Part shown: positions 1 through 5,858 of the stretch, one piece after another
How the letters are laid out: every line of letters starts with the position of its first letter
Position numbering within the stretch: the stretch's first letter is position 1
Origin: Desulfobacterales bacterium CG23_combo_of_CG06-09_8_20_14_all_51_8
GTDB lineage: Bacteria; Desulfobacterota; Desulfobacteria; Desulfobacterales; Desulfosalsimonadaceae
Direction: 5' to 3'
NCBI GenBank assembly: GCA_002772195.1
Contig: PCSG01000082.1
Coordinates: forward strand, 1-6,661
Length of the DNA: 6,661 nucleotides
Program-made: the position numbers and the translations under genes
The notes under the pieces: model-generated
Databases searched by the model: none
Told to the model about the DNA's origin: nothing
The model's input: the letters and a program-made list of their open reading frames with translations, nothing else

Positions 1-80
1 TAGTTATCCCTTAGTCGAGAGGACTTGCTATTGCATTCTTCCATGGCGTGTTAGAGTTCGGCAGTGAACACTTTTCGAAC

Positions 81-125
81 GCCTCAAATCAGCCGCGAAG
101 CTTTTTGCGTCGGCTGATTTGAGGC
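81..125. repeat. Perfect 15-bp inverted repeat (hairpin) downstream of the membrane-protein gene
   Basis: Arms 81-95 (GCCTCAAATCAGCCG) and 111-125 (CGGCTGATTTGAGGC) are exact reverse complements around a 15-base loop; a CG/CG pair just inside could lengthen the stem. It begins 34 bases past the stop of the leftward gene, where a terminator would be expected. However, on the minus strand it is followed by GTTCGAAAAG and on the plus strand by TTGTTGATT, so neither side has a proper T-run. A factor-assisted terminator, an mRNA 3'-end stabilising hairpin or a mobile-element end are all possible. The flanking bases 1-80 hold no gene that I can support. Confidence 0.75.
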
Positions 126-159
126 TTGTTGATTCCTCCAATTATAGGTGCCGGATCAA

Positions 160-1095
160 TTATCTGTTTTCTCCTATGATCCGCCTGTAAGCTTTTGATT
201 CTGTATAGATTTCATCTTTCAGTGGATTAAGCTTGTATTTGCGAATTTTATTGAACTGATAGGCACATAGTGCAACGTTGGCGATCAAGGCCAGCAGGCT
301 GACGGTAAAGAATGCTTTGGGATTATGAGTGGTGTGGACAGGAGCGATACGATCTGCAAACGAAGGGATCGTCATGACAAACATAATCCACAAGGCAAGC
401 GTTTGCGCACGATGCTGTAACCACGCGCCTTTTTTGATAAAGAAAGCAGGGATGGTGCAAGCAAGCAACAATGCCAGGCCGCAGTAAAATGAATGATCGG
501 CTATACAATTGTAAGTATAGGCGAAGTTCCACAAATCATAAGCGATGATCCAAGGCCAGATCATGTCCGGCCAGATCATATCTTTTGTCCTGTCGCTGGA
601 AATAAAAATACCAAGCCAGCCGCTGATGGTGACGATGTTAAGCAGGCCGGCGATACCATTCATGATATTCCATGGTCCAGACATCACCCAGAGATTGTCG
701 ATATATGTTCCGTTCCATGCGCCATATGAATAACATTGGAAATCACGAATACATGCTTCAAAGATATTGAGTGCCAGGATGAGGGGAGGAAAGCATAAGG
801 CCCACTTCTTTTTATCAAATCCTGGAATATAACGGATAGCCATAAATCCAAGACACCCCGCCAGGGCTGAGTAGGTTTTTACCCAGTTAAACCAAGTGCC
901 CGTACCATATTCATTGCCTGGGGCTGCAGTCGTTGGCCAGGCAAAGACAGTTAGCACCGTAGGAACAATTAGAAAGAGTACAAGCCCGCCCCATTTTGTG
1001 GTACGACCAAGTTCGTTAAAAGCCATTAAAGCAAAAAGAACAAAAAGCCAAATCGCCCAACCATTGAAGCTCGTTACTTCATACAAAAGCCCCAT
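160..1095 (-). CDS. Polytopic inner-membrane protein, probably DUF5692 family
   Basis: A 311-residue, very hydrophobic protein with about nine predicted membrane helices (near residues 11-29, 36-54, 68-90, 97-117, 142-166, 173-196, 204-222, 231-248 and 262-284) and a basic C-terminal tail ending in KAYRRIIGENR, which by the positive-inside rule should be cytoplasmic. It is rich in Trp, Tyr and Cys in the loops (for example AYDLWNFAYTYNC around helix 6). From memory the length and this motif fit the uncharacterised DUF5692 family; I know of no established function and cannot confirm the assignment here. The start is supported by GGGAG (plus-strand 1105-1109) nine bases upstream on the minus strand; the stop is TAA. 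Residues DMIWP occur twice in tandem, encoded by two 15-bp units at 553-567 and 568-582 that differ at two bases. The gene stands alone on its strand, divergent from the amine oxidase. Confidence 0.8.
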   Translation of the reverse strand: MGLLYEVTSFNGWAIWLFVLFALMAFNELGRTTKWGGLVLFLIVPTVLTVFAWPTTAAPGNEYGTGTWFNWVKTYSALAGCLGFMAIRYIPGFDKKKWALCFPPLILALNIFEACIRDFQCYSYGAWNGTYIDNLWVMSGPWNIMNGIAGLLNIVTISGWLGIFISSDRTKDMIWPDMIWPWIIAYDLWNFAYTYNCIADHSFYCGLALLLACTIPAFFIKKGAWLQHRAQTLALWIMFVMTIPSFADRIAPVHTTHNPKAFFTVSLLALIANVALCAYQFNKIRKYKLNPLKDEIYTESKAYRRIIGENR

Positions 1096-1104
1096 AACAC
1101 TCTA

Positions 1105-1109
1105 CTCCC
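1105..1109 (-). promoter_or_regulatory. Ribosome-binding site of the membrane-protein gene
   Basis: On the minus strand this reads GGGAG, nine bases before the ATG that ends at 1095, which fixes the start. The octamer TACTCCCT containing it (1103-1110) recurs at 1131-1138 inside the left arm of the neighbouring inverted repeat. Confidence 0.6.
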
Positions 1110-1127
1110 TATAAAATCAAAAATAGT

Positions 1128-1179
1128 GTATACTCCCTGTATCTGCCCAATTCCGGGCACTTATGAAAAAGGAGTATAC
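1128..1179. repeat. Nested inverted repeat upstream of the integrase remnant
   Basis: The outer arms GTATACTCC (1128-1136) and GGAGTATAC (1171-1179) are exact reverse complements. Inside them TGCCC (1144-1148) pairs with GGGCA (1155-1159). The right outer arm includes the Shine-Dalgarno sequence AAGGAG of the integrase remnant that starts at 1181, so folding could hide that ribosome-binding site in RNA. It may also be a binding or terminal structure of the mobile element that carried the integrase; the role is not shown by the sequence alone. Confidence 0.6.
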
Positions 1180-1180
1180 C

Positions 1181-1327
1181 ATGAAGCAAACAGAAGTAAA
1201 CTGATTTAGCAAACTATATCAACGTCACATGAGGTTGCTCAAACTTCAGGGCGAATGTCACAAAAAACCATTGATTCTTATTCCCGGTCTGTTCCGCAGG
1301 GAGTCGATAACATTTTGCATTCTCATT
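1181..1327 (+). pseudogene. N-terminal remnant of a tyrosine recombinase/integrase (IS91-associated type)
   Basis: After AAGGAG (spacing about seven bases), the ATG at 1181 opens MKQTEVN and then meets TGA at 1202-1204. The same frame continues as FSKLYQRHMRLLKLQG. A frame change near 1250 gives MSQKTIDSYSRSV, and a further change gives an RR pair near 1300. Joined, these read like the start of the N-terminal SAM-like (core-binding) domain of tyrosine recombinases, in the style of the integrases that accompany IS91-family elements in Desulfobacterota (comparison from memory). Similarity stops by about 1327 and no catalytic R-H-R-Y region is present. One stop, at least two frameshifts and the loss of the remaining protein make this a dead fragment. 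Confidence is good for 'broken integrase', lower for the exact family. Confidence 0.6.
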
Positions 1328-1557
1328 AAATAATTGTCGATTCAACATATTGTATCGAGCGATAAACAACTATTTTGATTGCCGGTGTAAAGACAGATCA
1401 AATTAGCCGTTAGCCGGTGCCTTCCATCTCCGGCCAAAGGACGCTTGCATATTTTAGTTATAAAATATTGATTTTTTAATCTTACAGACGCATAACGCGT
1501 TTAAAAAGGACCTGACAGTTTGATAGAGATCTGAAAAAACGAAGGCTCAAAGCAGAT
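1328..1557. other. Intergenic region upstream of the amine oxidase
   Basis: No protein-coding frame or RNA gene is recognisable. The stretch 1445-1480 is AT-rich. It contains a short imperfect repeat, GCCGG (1413-1417) facing CCGGC (1430-1434). It must supply the start signals of the 1558 gene unless transcription enters from further upstream. Confidence 0.5.
1468..1496 (+). promoter_or_regulatory. Possible sigma70-type promoter for the amine oxidase
   Basis: TTGATT (1468-1473) and CATAAC (1491-1496) are separated by 17 bases and each matches four of six consensus positions. They lie in the AT-rich stretch before the gene, giving a leader of roughly 55 bases. This is weak pattern evidence only. 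Confidence 0.25.
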
Positions 1558-2637
1558 ATGCACACGGAAAAAATTGATTTCATTATCATTGGTGGCGGTC
1601 TTAGTGGGATTTATGCGGCCTTTCTGCTGGCGCAAAAGAAAAAATCTTTGGTTTTGCTTGAAGCCCGATCCCGTTTAGGGGGCAGAATTTTAAGTTTCGA
1701 ACATCAGGGCTTTTTCGCCGACCTTGGATCATCCTGGTATTGGCCCATGATCAATCCCAAGGTAAACGCGCTGGTAAAGTCCCTGGGCCTTGAAGGATAC
1801 CCTCAGTTTGAAACAGGCCTGGGCCGATTCCAGGCCAGAGATGGTCATACGGAAACCATTGCAGGCTATCCAATGGAGCCGCCTGGATGGCGGCTTACCT
1901 GTGGTATGATTTCCCTTGTCAAGGGGCTTTGCGCCCGGACTCCCAAAGATATCATCCGTCTAAATCATCCGGTCTGTGAAATCGAACGGCTGGACAATGG
2001 TGTTCAGGTCACGGTGGGGCGTCATGACCAGGAACCCAAGTGCCGGATAAAGGCATCCGGAATCATTCTCGCGCTGCCGCCCCGCCTTGCCGCCAGCTCC
2101 ATTTTGTTTACACCGGATATGTCCTATGATCTCTGCCAGGCCATGTTAAAAGCAAGCACTTGGATGGCGGGCCATGCAAAATTCTTTGCCCTGTATGATC
2201 AAGCGGATTGGCGGAAGATTGGCCTTTCCGGACAGGGGTTCAGCCTGTGCGGCCCCCTGGGAGAGATTCATGATGGATCTAATGAAACAGGCAGACCCTA
2301 TGGGCTGACCGGATTTGTCGGCATACCGGCATTGCGGCGCAGAAATAAAGAAGGCGTCATACAAGCCATCCTTACCCAGCTTTCCCTTCTTTACGGAAAG
2401 GCAGCCGCCCAGCCAGTCAAAATCTATTATCAGAATTGGGCTATGGAAGAATTTACTGCCACCGAATATGACCAGTGGTCTGCCCACAATCATCCCGAGT
2501 TCCTGCCGCCCTCCGGGAAAACAAGCATCTGGGATGGCACTTTTCATTTTGCCGGCACAGAAACCGCGGACCATTTGGGCGGTTACCTTGAAGGCGCATT
2601 ATCCAGTGCGGAACGGGCCGTTTTAGCGGCGATTTGA
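1558..2637 (+). CDS. FAD-dependent amine oxidase family protein (flavin monoamine oxidase-like)
   Basis: A 359-residue flavoprotein. The N-terminus carries the Rossmann dinucleotide-binding motif GGGLSG (12-17) with the ribose-binding Glu at 35 at the end of the second strand, then RLGGRI (39-44), the GG motif of the amine oxidase family. The C-terminus has FAGTET (331-336) followed by GGYLEGALSSAERA, the second FAD-contact region. Lys208 (HAKFF) is in the position of the conserved lysine that orders a water near flavin N5. There is no SGGCY-like covalent-FAD motif, so FAD should be non-covalent. No signal peptide or membrane anchor is seen, so it should be cytoplasmic. It is shorter than eukaryotic monoamine oxidases but near the size of small bacterial relatives; the substrate cannot be told from sequence, and a phytoene-desaturase-like or other oxidase role is possible. 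The start is the only good ATG after an in-frame TAG; the nearest purine run (GAAGG) is 12 bases away, so the RBS is weak. Confidence 0.88.
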   Translation: MHTEKIDFIIIGGGLSGIYAAFLLAQKKKSLVLLEARSRLGGRILSFEHQGFFADLGSSWYWPMINPKVNALVKSLGLEGYPQFETGLGRFQARDGHTETIAGYPMEPPGWRLTCGMISLVKGLCARTPKDIIRLNHPVCEIERLDNGVQVTVGRHDQEPKCRIKASGIILALPPRLAASSILFTPDMSYDLCQAMLKASTWMAGHAKFFALYDQADWRKIGLSGQGFSLCGPLGEIHDGSNETGRPYGLTGFVGIPALRRRNKEGVIQAILTQLSLLYGKAAAQPVKIYYQNWAMEEFTATEYDQWSAHNHPEFLPPSGKTSIWDGTFHFAGTETADHLGGYLEGALSSAERAVLAAI

Positions 2638-2680
2638 TGTTACAGGGGCATCCATCATTAATTGAAAAGCGATATTCGAC

Positions 2681-3247
2681 ATGAACATCCTGTTGACATA
2701 TTATACCCGAACAGGCTGCACCGGCAAACTGGCCGAGTGTATTGCCAAGGAATTGAAATCCCGAGGCCACACAGTTTCCGTTGACCGGCTGGATGTTAAA
2801 AAAAGACAATCCAAATGGACGCTGCTGATCAGACAGATTCATCAATATCCTTTGGTCGGCCTGGCACTGTTCAGCAAATCCTTCCGCCGCTGGTGGCAGA
2901 AGCATTATTTTCAGCCGGAAGATCATATTGTTTCACCGGCCTACCCTGACGTTTCGAAATTCCATCATGTCTGCATCGGCGGCCCGAAATGGTGTTATAC
3001 TTCCTATCCCATTGCCCGATATCTGAATCAGATATCGGGTTTGGAGAACCAGAACGTCAGTGCCTTTGCGACTTTTGGCGGCCCGCCCCTGAAAGTGCTT
3101 GAGCTTGACCTGATTTTCATGCCGATGTCCAATCAGATATGTCACGCTGGGGGACGGGTTACATGCACCTTGGGTTTATCAAGCAACTTTCACGAACTTC
3201 ACCTCATCTGGATTTTTCGTCTTCTATCGTGGATCATTTTCAGGTGA
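2681..3247 (+). CDS. Flavodoxin-fold protein (possible NAD(P)H:FMN oxidoreductase-like), reading frame interrupted by TGA
   Basis: 188 residues to the first stop. The opening MNILLTYYTRTGCTGKLAECI is a beta strand plus the FMN phosphate-binding loop of flavodoxins (T/S-x-T-G-x-T, here about residues 8-14). GGPKW (100-104) lies where flavodoxin-like proteins contact the isoalloxazine ring, and TFGGPP (131-136) matches the next flavin loop. It probably binds FMN and moves electrons in the cytoplasm; the partner is unknown. It starts 43 bases after the amine oxidase on the same strand, so the two may be co-transcribed, though its RBS (a GAAAAG run) is poor. The gene does not look complete at 3247: the same frame continues past this TGA with a credible C-terminal helix to TAA at 3338-3340, giving a 219-codon product if the TGA is read or was once a sense codon. 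The family (short bacterial flavodoxin-like proteins) is clear; the enzyme activity is not. Confidence 0.8.
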   Translation: MNILLTYYTRTGCTGKLAECIAKELKSRGHTVSVDRLDVKKRQSKWTLLIRQIHQYPLVGLALFSKSFRRWWQKHYFQPEDHIVSPAYPDVSKFHHVCIGGPKWCYTSYPIARYLNQISGLENQNVSAFATFGGPPLKVLELDLIFMPMSNQICHAGGRVTCTLGLSSNFHELHLIWIFRLLSWIIFR

Positions 3248-3340
3248 CCCATTGCATCGTTCACCAGTGAGAGCGATTACGGAAAAAGAAAAATCAAGGC
3301 ATTCTGCGATTGCGTAGAAGCTTCCGGGGGTGGAGGATAA
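3245..3340 (+). other. In-frame continuation of the flavodoxin-like gene past TGA (codon 189)
   Basis: The TGA at 3245-3247 is followed in the same frame by 30 sense codons and then TAA at 3338-3340. The predicted segment includes FTSESDYGKRKIKAFCDCV, a charged amphipathic helix like the normal C-terminal helix of flavodoxin-fold proteins, not random translation. A one-base change (CGA to TGA, after FR and before PIASF) would explain it as a nonsense mutation. A selenocysteine codon is the alternative: downstream bases can form ATCG (3256-3259)/CGAT (3274-3277) plus TCA (3261-3263)/TGA (3268-3270) closing a CCAG loop 17 bases after the TGA. The distance is right for a bacterial SECIS, but the loop lacks a G in its first two positions, so support is weak. 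Confidence 0.6.
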
Positions 3341-3361
3341 TACATGCAATGACGGTCGAGA

Positions 3362-3703
3362 GCGAGACGCATCAACGATAATCTCAAACAAATCCTTATG
3401 CAGGCGCTTGGTCTTGCTGTAATTGTTATCGGTCTCGGCATGGCCCTGTCCGTGAAAGATCTCATCCCCTCAGTAGCCTGTTTGCTGTTAGGCGCTTTGA
3501 CTGGAGAATTAATGAAAATAGAACGTGGCATTGAAATGATCGGTCAAAACCTTGAAAACCGATTCAGCTCGGGAAGATCCACTTTTGTACAGGGATTTGT
3601 GACCATGGCAGTACAGCGAACTTTAATAGTGCTTAAAGCCACCCCCTTCCGAACAGGTTTGTCAGAGGGAAAGCGAGAAAGCGAGCTGCTATGGCGCATA
3701 TAA
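3362..3703 (+). pseudogene. DUF554 membrane-protein fragment, truncated at both ends
   Basis: The frame open from the TGA at 3350-3352 reads RRINDNLKQILMQALGL, then a hydrophobic helix (GLAVIVIGLGMAL), a second helix (ACLLLGALTGEL), a linker (IERGIEMIGQNLENRF) and STFVQGFVT. This order is the middle of DUF554 (YdfK-like) inner-membrane proteins, which are normally about 230 residues. The first helix that should precede RRIND is missing, and homology ends at GFVT (about 3604), where a VGAMA-type helix would normally follow. The last 33 residues look unrelated and end in TAA inside the start of the next gene (overlap 3691-3703). A 101-residue product from the ATG at 3398 is formally possible, but there is no ribosome-binding site before it. 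Best read as a gene remnant between two rearrangement points near 3362 and 3604; the function of the family is not established. Confidence 0.65.
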
Positions 3704-4983
3704 CCTTAAAAAACAGTTATAATCATTTGGTGGAGCGTCTGAACCGTTTCCCACAGGGTGCGCCTCCGTCAGATTTACTGTTTCAAATTCTTCGTATTTT
3801 ATTCACCGAAGAAGAAGCGGGCCTGATTTCTTTAATGCCCATCAAGCCTTTCAGCGCCAAAAAAGCTTGCCGTATTTGGGGAAAGAACCCAGCCGACACC
3901 CAAAACATTCTCGATGCCCTTGCCGACAGGGGCCTTTTAGTGGATATCGATCAGCATGGCCAAACCCTGTACACCCTTCCCCCGCCCATGGCCGGATTTT
4001 TTGAATTTTCTCTCATGCGAGTACGCCACGACATCGACCAGGCAGTCCTCAGTGAACTCTTTTATCAATATTTAAATGTAGAAGAAGATTTTATACGGGA
4101 CCTGTTTACCCGGGGAGAAACCCAACTGGGACGGGTATTTATTCATGAACCAATTTTGTCTGAAGAAAACGCTCTTTATGTGCTTGATTATGAGCGAGCC
4201 GCTGAAATCATAAAAACCGCATCCCATATTGCCATCGGGACCTGTTACTGCCGCCATAAAATGCTTCATATGAATCGGGAATGCGATGCGCCCACAGATA
4301 TCTGCATGACCTTCAACAATAGCGCCGCCTCCCTGATCCGGCACGAGATCACCAGGCAAGTGGATGTTGCGGAATGTCTCGACCTATTGCAAATGGCTTA
4401 TGAATTCAACCTGGTGCAGTTTGGTGAAAATGTCCGGCAAAACGTCAATTTTATTTGCAACTGCTGTGGATGCTGCTGCGAGGCAATGATTGCCGCACGG
4501 CGGTTTGGCCTCATGCACCCGGTTCACACCACTAATTTTATTCCCGAAGTTAATGAAAGTGGGTGTACCGGATGCGGAAAGTGCGTCACGGTTTGTCCGG
4601 TGGAGGCCATGACACTGGTGTCTGTCAACGACCCGAAACATCCCAAAAAGAAAAAAGCCCTCCTGAATCATGATGTCTGCTTGGGATGCGGGCTCTGCGC
4701 CCGGGTTTGTCCGGAGAACCATATAAAGCTCAAATCTCGCCACCAGAGAGTGACTACGCCGCTAAACACAACCCATCGCGCCGTAGTGATGGCCATTGAA
4801 CGGGGCAATCTGCATGATCTGATTTTTGACAACCGCGTCTTGTGGAGCCATCGGGCGCTTGCAGCGGTTTTTGGCGTCATTCTTCGCCTTCCACCATTGA
4901 AACAGGCCTTGGCCAGCCGCCAGATGAAATCCCGCTATCTTGAAACCCTCGTGGAAAAATACAACCGTCGGGGCTATAAGTGA
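3691..4983 (+). CDS. 4Fe-4S dicluster ferredoxin-domain protein with additional Cys clusters
   Basis: A 430-residue soluble protein in three parts. Residues about 1-130 are helical with a winged-helix look (a helix pair, then DILDALADRGLLVDID-like wording around residues 70-85 and a basic-free wing). Residues 175-266 hold TCYC (Cys185, Cys187), Cys198, Cys205 and the dense run CNCCGCCC (Cys256-263). Residues 292-341 are a classic bacterial 2[4Fe-4S] ferredoxin: CTGCGKCVTVCP (292-303) and CLGCGLCARVCP (330-341). A basic helical tail follows. The ferredoxin part should carry two low-potential clusters; the upstream cysteines could hold another cluster or metal. Multi-domain proteins of this layout are frequent in sulfate reducers and other anaerobes (from memory), but I know of no assigned reaction. 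ATG 3691 is the first start after an in-frame TAA at 3634-3636; the RBS is weak. The stop is TGA, and the GNAT gene follows closely. Confidence 0.85.
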   Translation: MAHITLKNSYNHLVERLNRFPQGAPPSDLLFQILRILFTEEEAGLISLMPIKPFSAKKACRIWGKNPADTQNILDALADRGLLVDIDQHGQTLYTLPPPMAGFFEFSLMRVRHDIDQAVLSELFYQYLNVEEDFIRDLFTRGETQLGRVFIHEPILSEENALYVLDYERAAEIIKTASHIAIGTCYCRHKMLHMNRECDAPTDICMTFNNSAASLIRHEITRQVDVAECLDLLQMAYEFNLVQFGENVRQNVNFICNCCGCCCEAMIAARRFGLMHPVHTTNFIPEVNESGCTGCGKCVTVCPVEAMTLVSVNDPKHPKKKKALLNHDVCLGCGLCARVCPENHIKLKSRHQRVTTPLNTTHRAVVMAIERGNLHDLIFDNRVLWSHRALAAVFGVILRLPPLKQALASRQMKSRYLETLVEKYNRRGYK

Positions 4984-5006
4984 ACCAGAAACAGCCCTGA
5001 TCTCTT

Positions 5007-5012
5007 AAGGAG
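5007..5012 (+). promoter_or_regulatory. Strong Shine-Dalgarno sequence that points to ATG 5020
   Basis: AAGGAG (within CTTAAGGAGATACTTC) sits seven bases before the ATG at 5020. It is the best ribosome-binding site on the plus strand of the window apart from the integrase remnant. The ATG at 5062 has no purine-rich sequence before it (AGCCATACAAAAAA). This decides in favour of 5020 as the original start of the GNAT gene. Confidence 0.75.
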
Positions 5013-5019
5013 ATACTTC

Positions 5020-5061
5020 ATGAAACAGATTGATATGACTTCTTATTAGCCATACAAAAAA
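5020..5061 (+). other. In-frame N-terminal extension of the GNAT gene containing a TAG codon
   Basis: The ATG at 5020 reads MKQIDMTSY, then TAG at 5047-5049, then PYKK, and enters the ATG at 5062 in the same frame. Reading through gives a 258-residue protein with position 10 encoded by TAG. Three explanations are open: pyrrolysine insertion, a CAG-to-TAG nonsense mutation (Gln10) with weak re-initiation at 5062, or a nine-residue leader peptide. None of the readable genes in the window ends in TAG (all use TAA or TGA), which fits a genome that spares TAG, but seven stops are too few to prove it. Confidence 0.6.
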
Positions 5062-5796
5062 ATGGGGAAATCCTGTGAGTTACGAAAAATATCGGATAAA
5101 AGAGTCGTCTGGCCGTTGATCGACCATACGGATCCAAAGCAGCCGAATTTTCGACTAAGGACCATTACCCAAAAGGATATAGAGGCAGTGGCGGAACTTT
5201 GGCGGGCCTCTTATCCCGAAGTTTACGGCTCAGTTCATGAATGGATTCTATATCCTGATGAATATAAAAAAAGAGTCGCCTTTGCTGAAAACTGGGAAGA
5301 AGATTCCGTCACCCGGCCCAATGCCGTCATCGTCGGCGAAGATATAACATCAAAAAAAATTGTTATGTCGAGTATCTATACAAAATGGGATCAAAACCTG
5401 CAGGTTGAAGCGAGCTTTATCGCTATCCATCCCGACTATCGGAAAGGCTCGATAGCTGCCATTATATGGTCGAACCTGGCTTTATTTTATAAATGGCTGG
5501 AAAACTCAGGCGCCGAATATGTCACCGTGTTTTGCGAGACATGGCACAATATCACGCAATATATCTGGTTTAAACGGTTGGGCTGGAAAATCGCCGGAAT
5601 TTTTCCAGGCAATTTCACCCGATGGGCGGGCTGCGAAAAGGAATACAGAGGATGTACAATCCATTTTTACCGGTTTTTAAATAATGGCGACAAGTATTCA
5701 ACCAAGCTGGAAGAATGGGACCTTTTGCCGGAAATCAGGGATCTGTTTGATGTTATGGAAAAAATTAACGCCCAATCCACCGAAGAAGACTTATAA
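5062..5796 (+). CDS. GNAT-family N-acetyltransferase domain protein
   Basis: 244 residues from the ATG at 5062; 258 if translation starts at 5020 and passes the TAG. The GNAT fold is visible: FRLRTITQKDIEAVAELW is the usual first strand and helix, EASFIAIHPDYRKGSIAAII contains the strand beta4 and the acetyl-CoA pyrophosphate loop (R/Q-x-x-G-x-A, here Arg127-Lys128-Gly129-Ser130-Ile131-Ala132), and ITQYIWFKRLGWKIAGIFPG is the C-terminal motif B, with the N-x-x-x-x-x-x-F/Y-x-x-x-G-F/W signature that ends at LGW. It should transfer an acetyl (or other acyl) group from CoA to an unknown amine. The acidic tail (EKINAQSTEEDL) has no clear role. No signal peptide. It lies downstream of the Fe-S gene with a 36-base gap to 5020, so co-transcription is likely. 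Substrate cannot be inferred. Confidence 0.82.
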   Translation: MGKSCELRKISDKRVVWPLIDHTDPKQPNFRLRTITQKDIEAVAELWRASYPEVYGSVHEWILYPDEYKKRVAFAENWEEDSVTRPNAVIVGEDITSKKIVMSSIYTKWDQNLQVEASFIAIHPDYRKGSIAAIIWSNLALFYKWLENSGAEYVTVFCETWHNITQYIWFKRLGWKIAGIFPGNFTRWAGCEKEYRGCTIHFYRFLNNGDKYSTKLEEWDLLPEIRDLFDVMEKINAQSTEEDL

Positions 5797-5819
5797 GGCG
5801 ATAGCAACTCGGCGCTTGA

Positions 5820-5834
5820 AACCGGGTTCCGGTT
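5820..5834. terminator. Short hairpin between the convergent GNAT and parC-fragment genes
   Basis: AACCGG (5820-5825) and CCGGTT (5829-5834) pair across a three-base loop, 23 bases after the GNAT stop and 25 bases past the parC stop on the other strand. The plus-strand tail (ATTATCCCCTTCATTCT) is only mildly T-rich and the minus-strand tail is not, so this is a weak or partial bidirectional terminator at best. Confidence 0.35.
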
Positions 5835-5858
5835 ATTATCCCCTTCATTCTAAAAAAA

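Noticed and set aside
1..44. Possible minus-strand gene start (MEECNSKSS) running off the left edge
   Set aside because: Only 14 codons visible and no Shine-Dalgarno sequence before the ATG; cannot be supported.
1181..1348. Reading the TGA at 1202 as selenocysteine in a 55-codon frame
   Set aside because: The frame also needs shifts near 1250 and 1300 to keep integrase similarity, so this is a decayed gene, not a recoded one.
2146..2926. Long minus-strand frames opposite the amine oxidase and flavodoxin-like genes
   Set aside because: They mirror strongly supported plus-strand proteins and show no domain motifs of their own.
1169..5032. Similarity between the starts at 1181 (MKQTEV) and 5020 (MKQIDM), both after AAGGAG
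   Set aside because: Only a few bases match beyond the ribosome-binding site and the proteins differ; coincidence.
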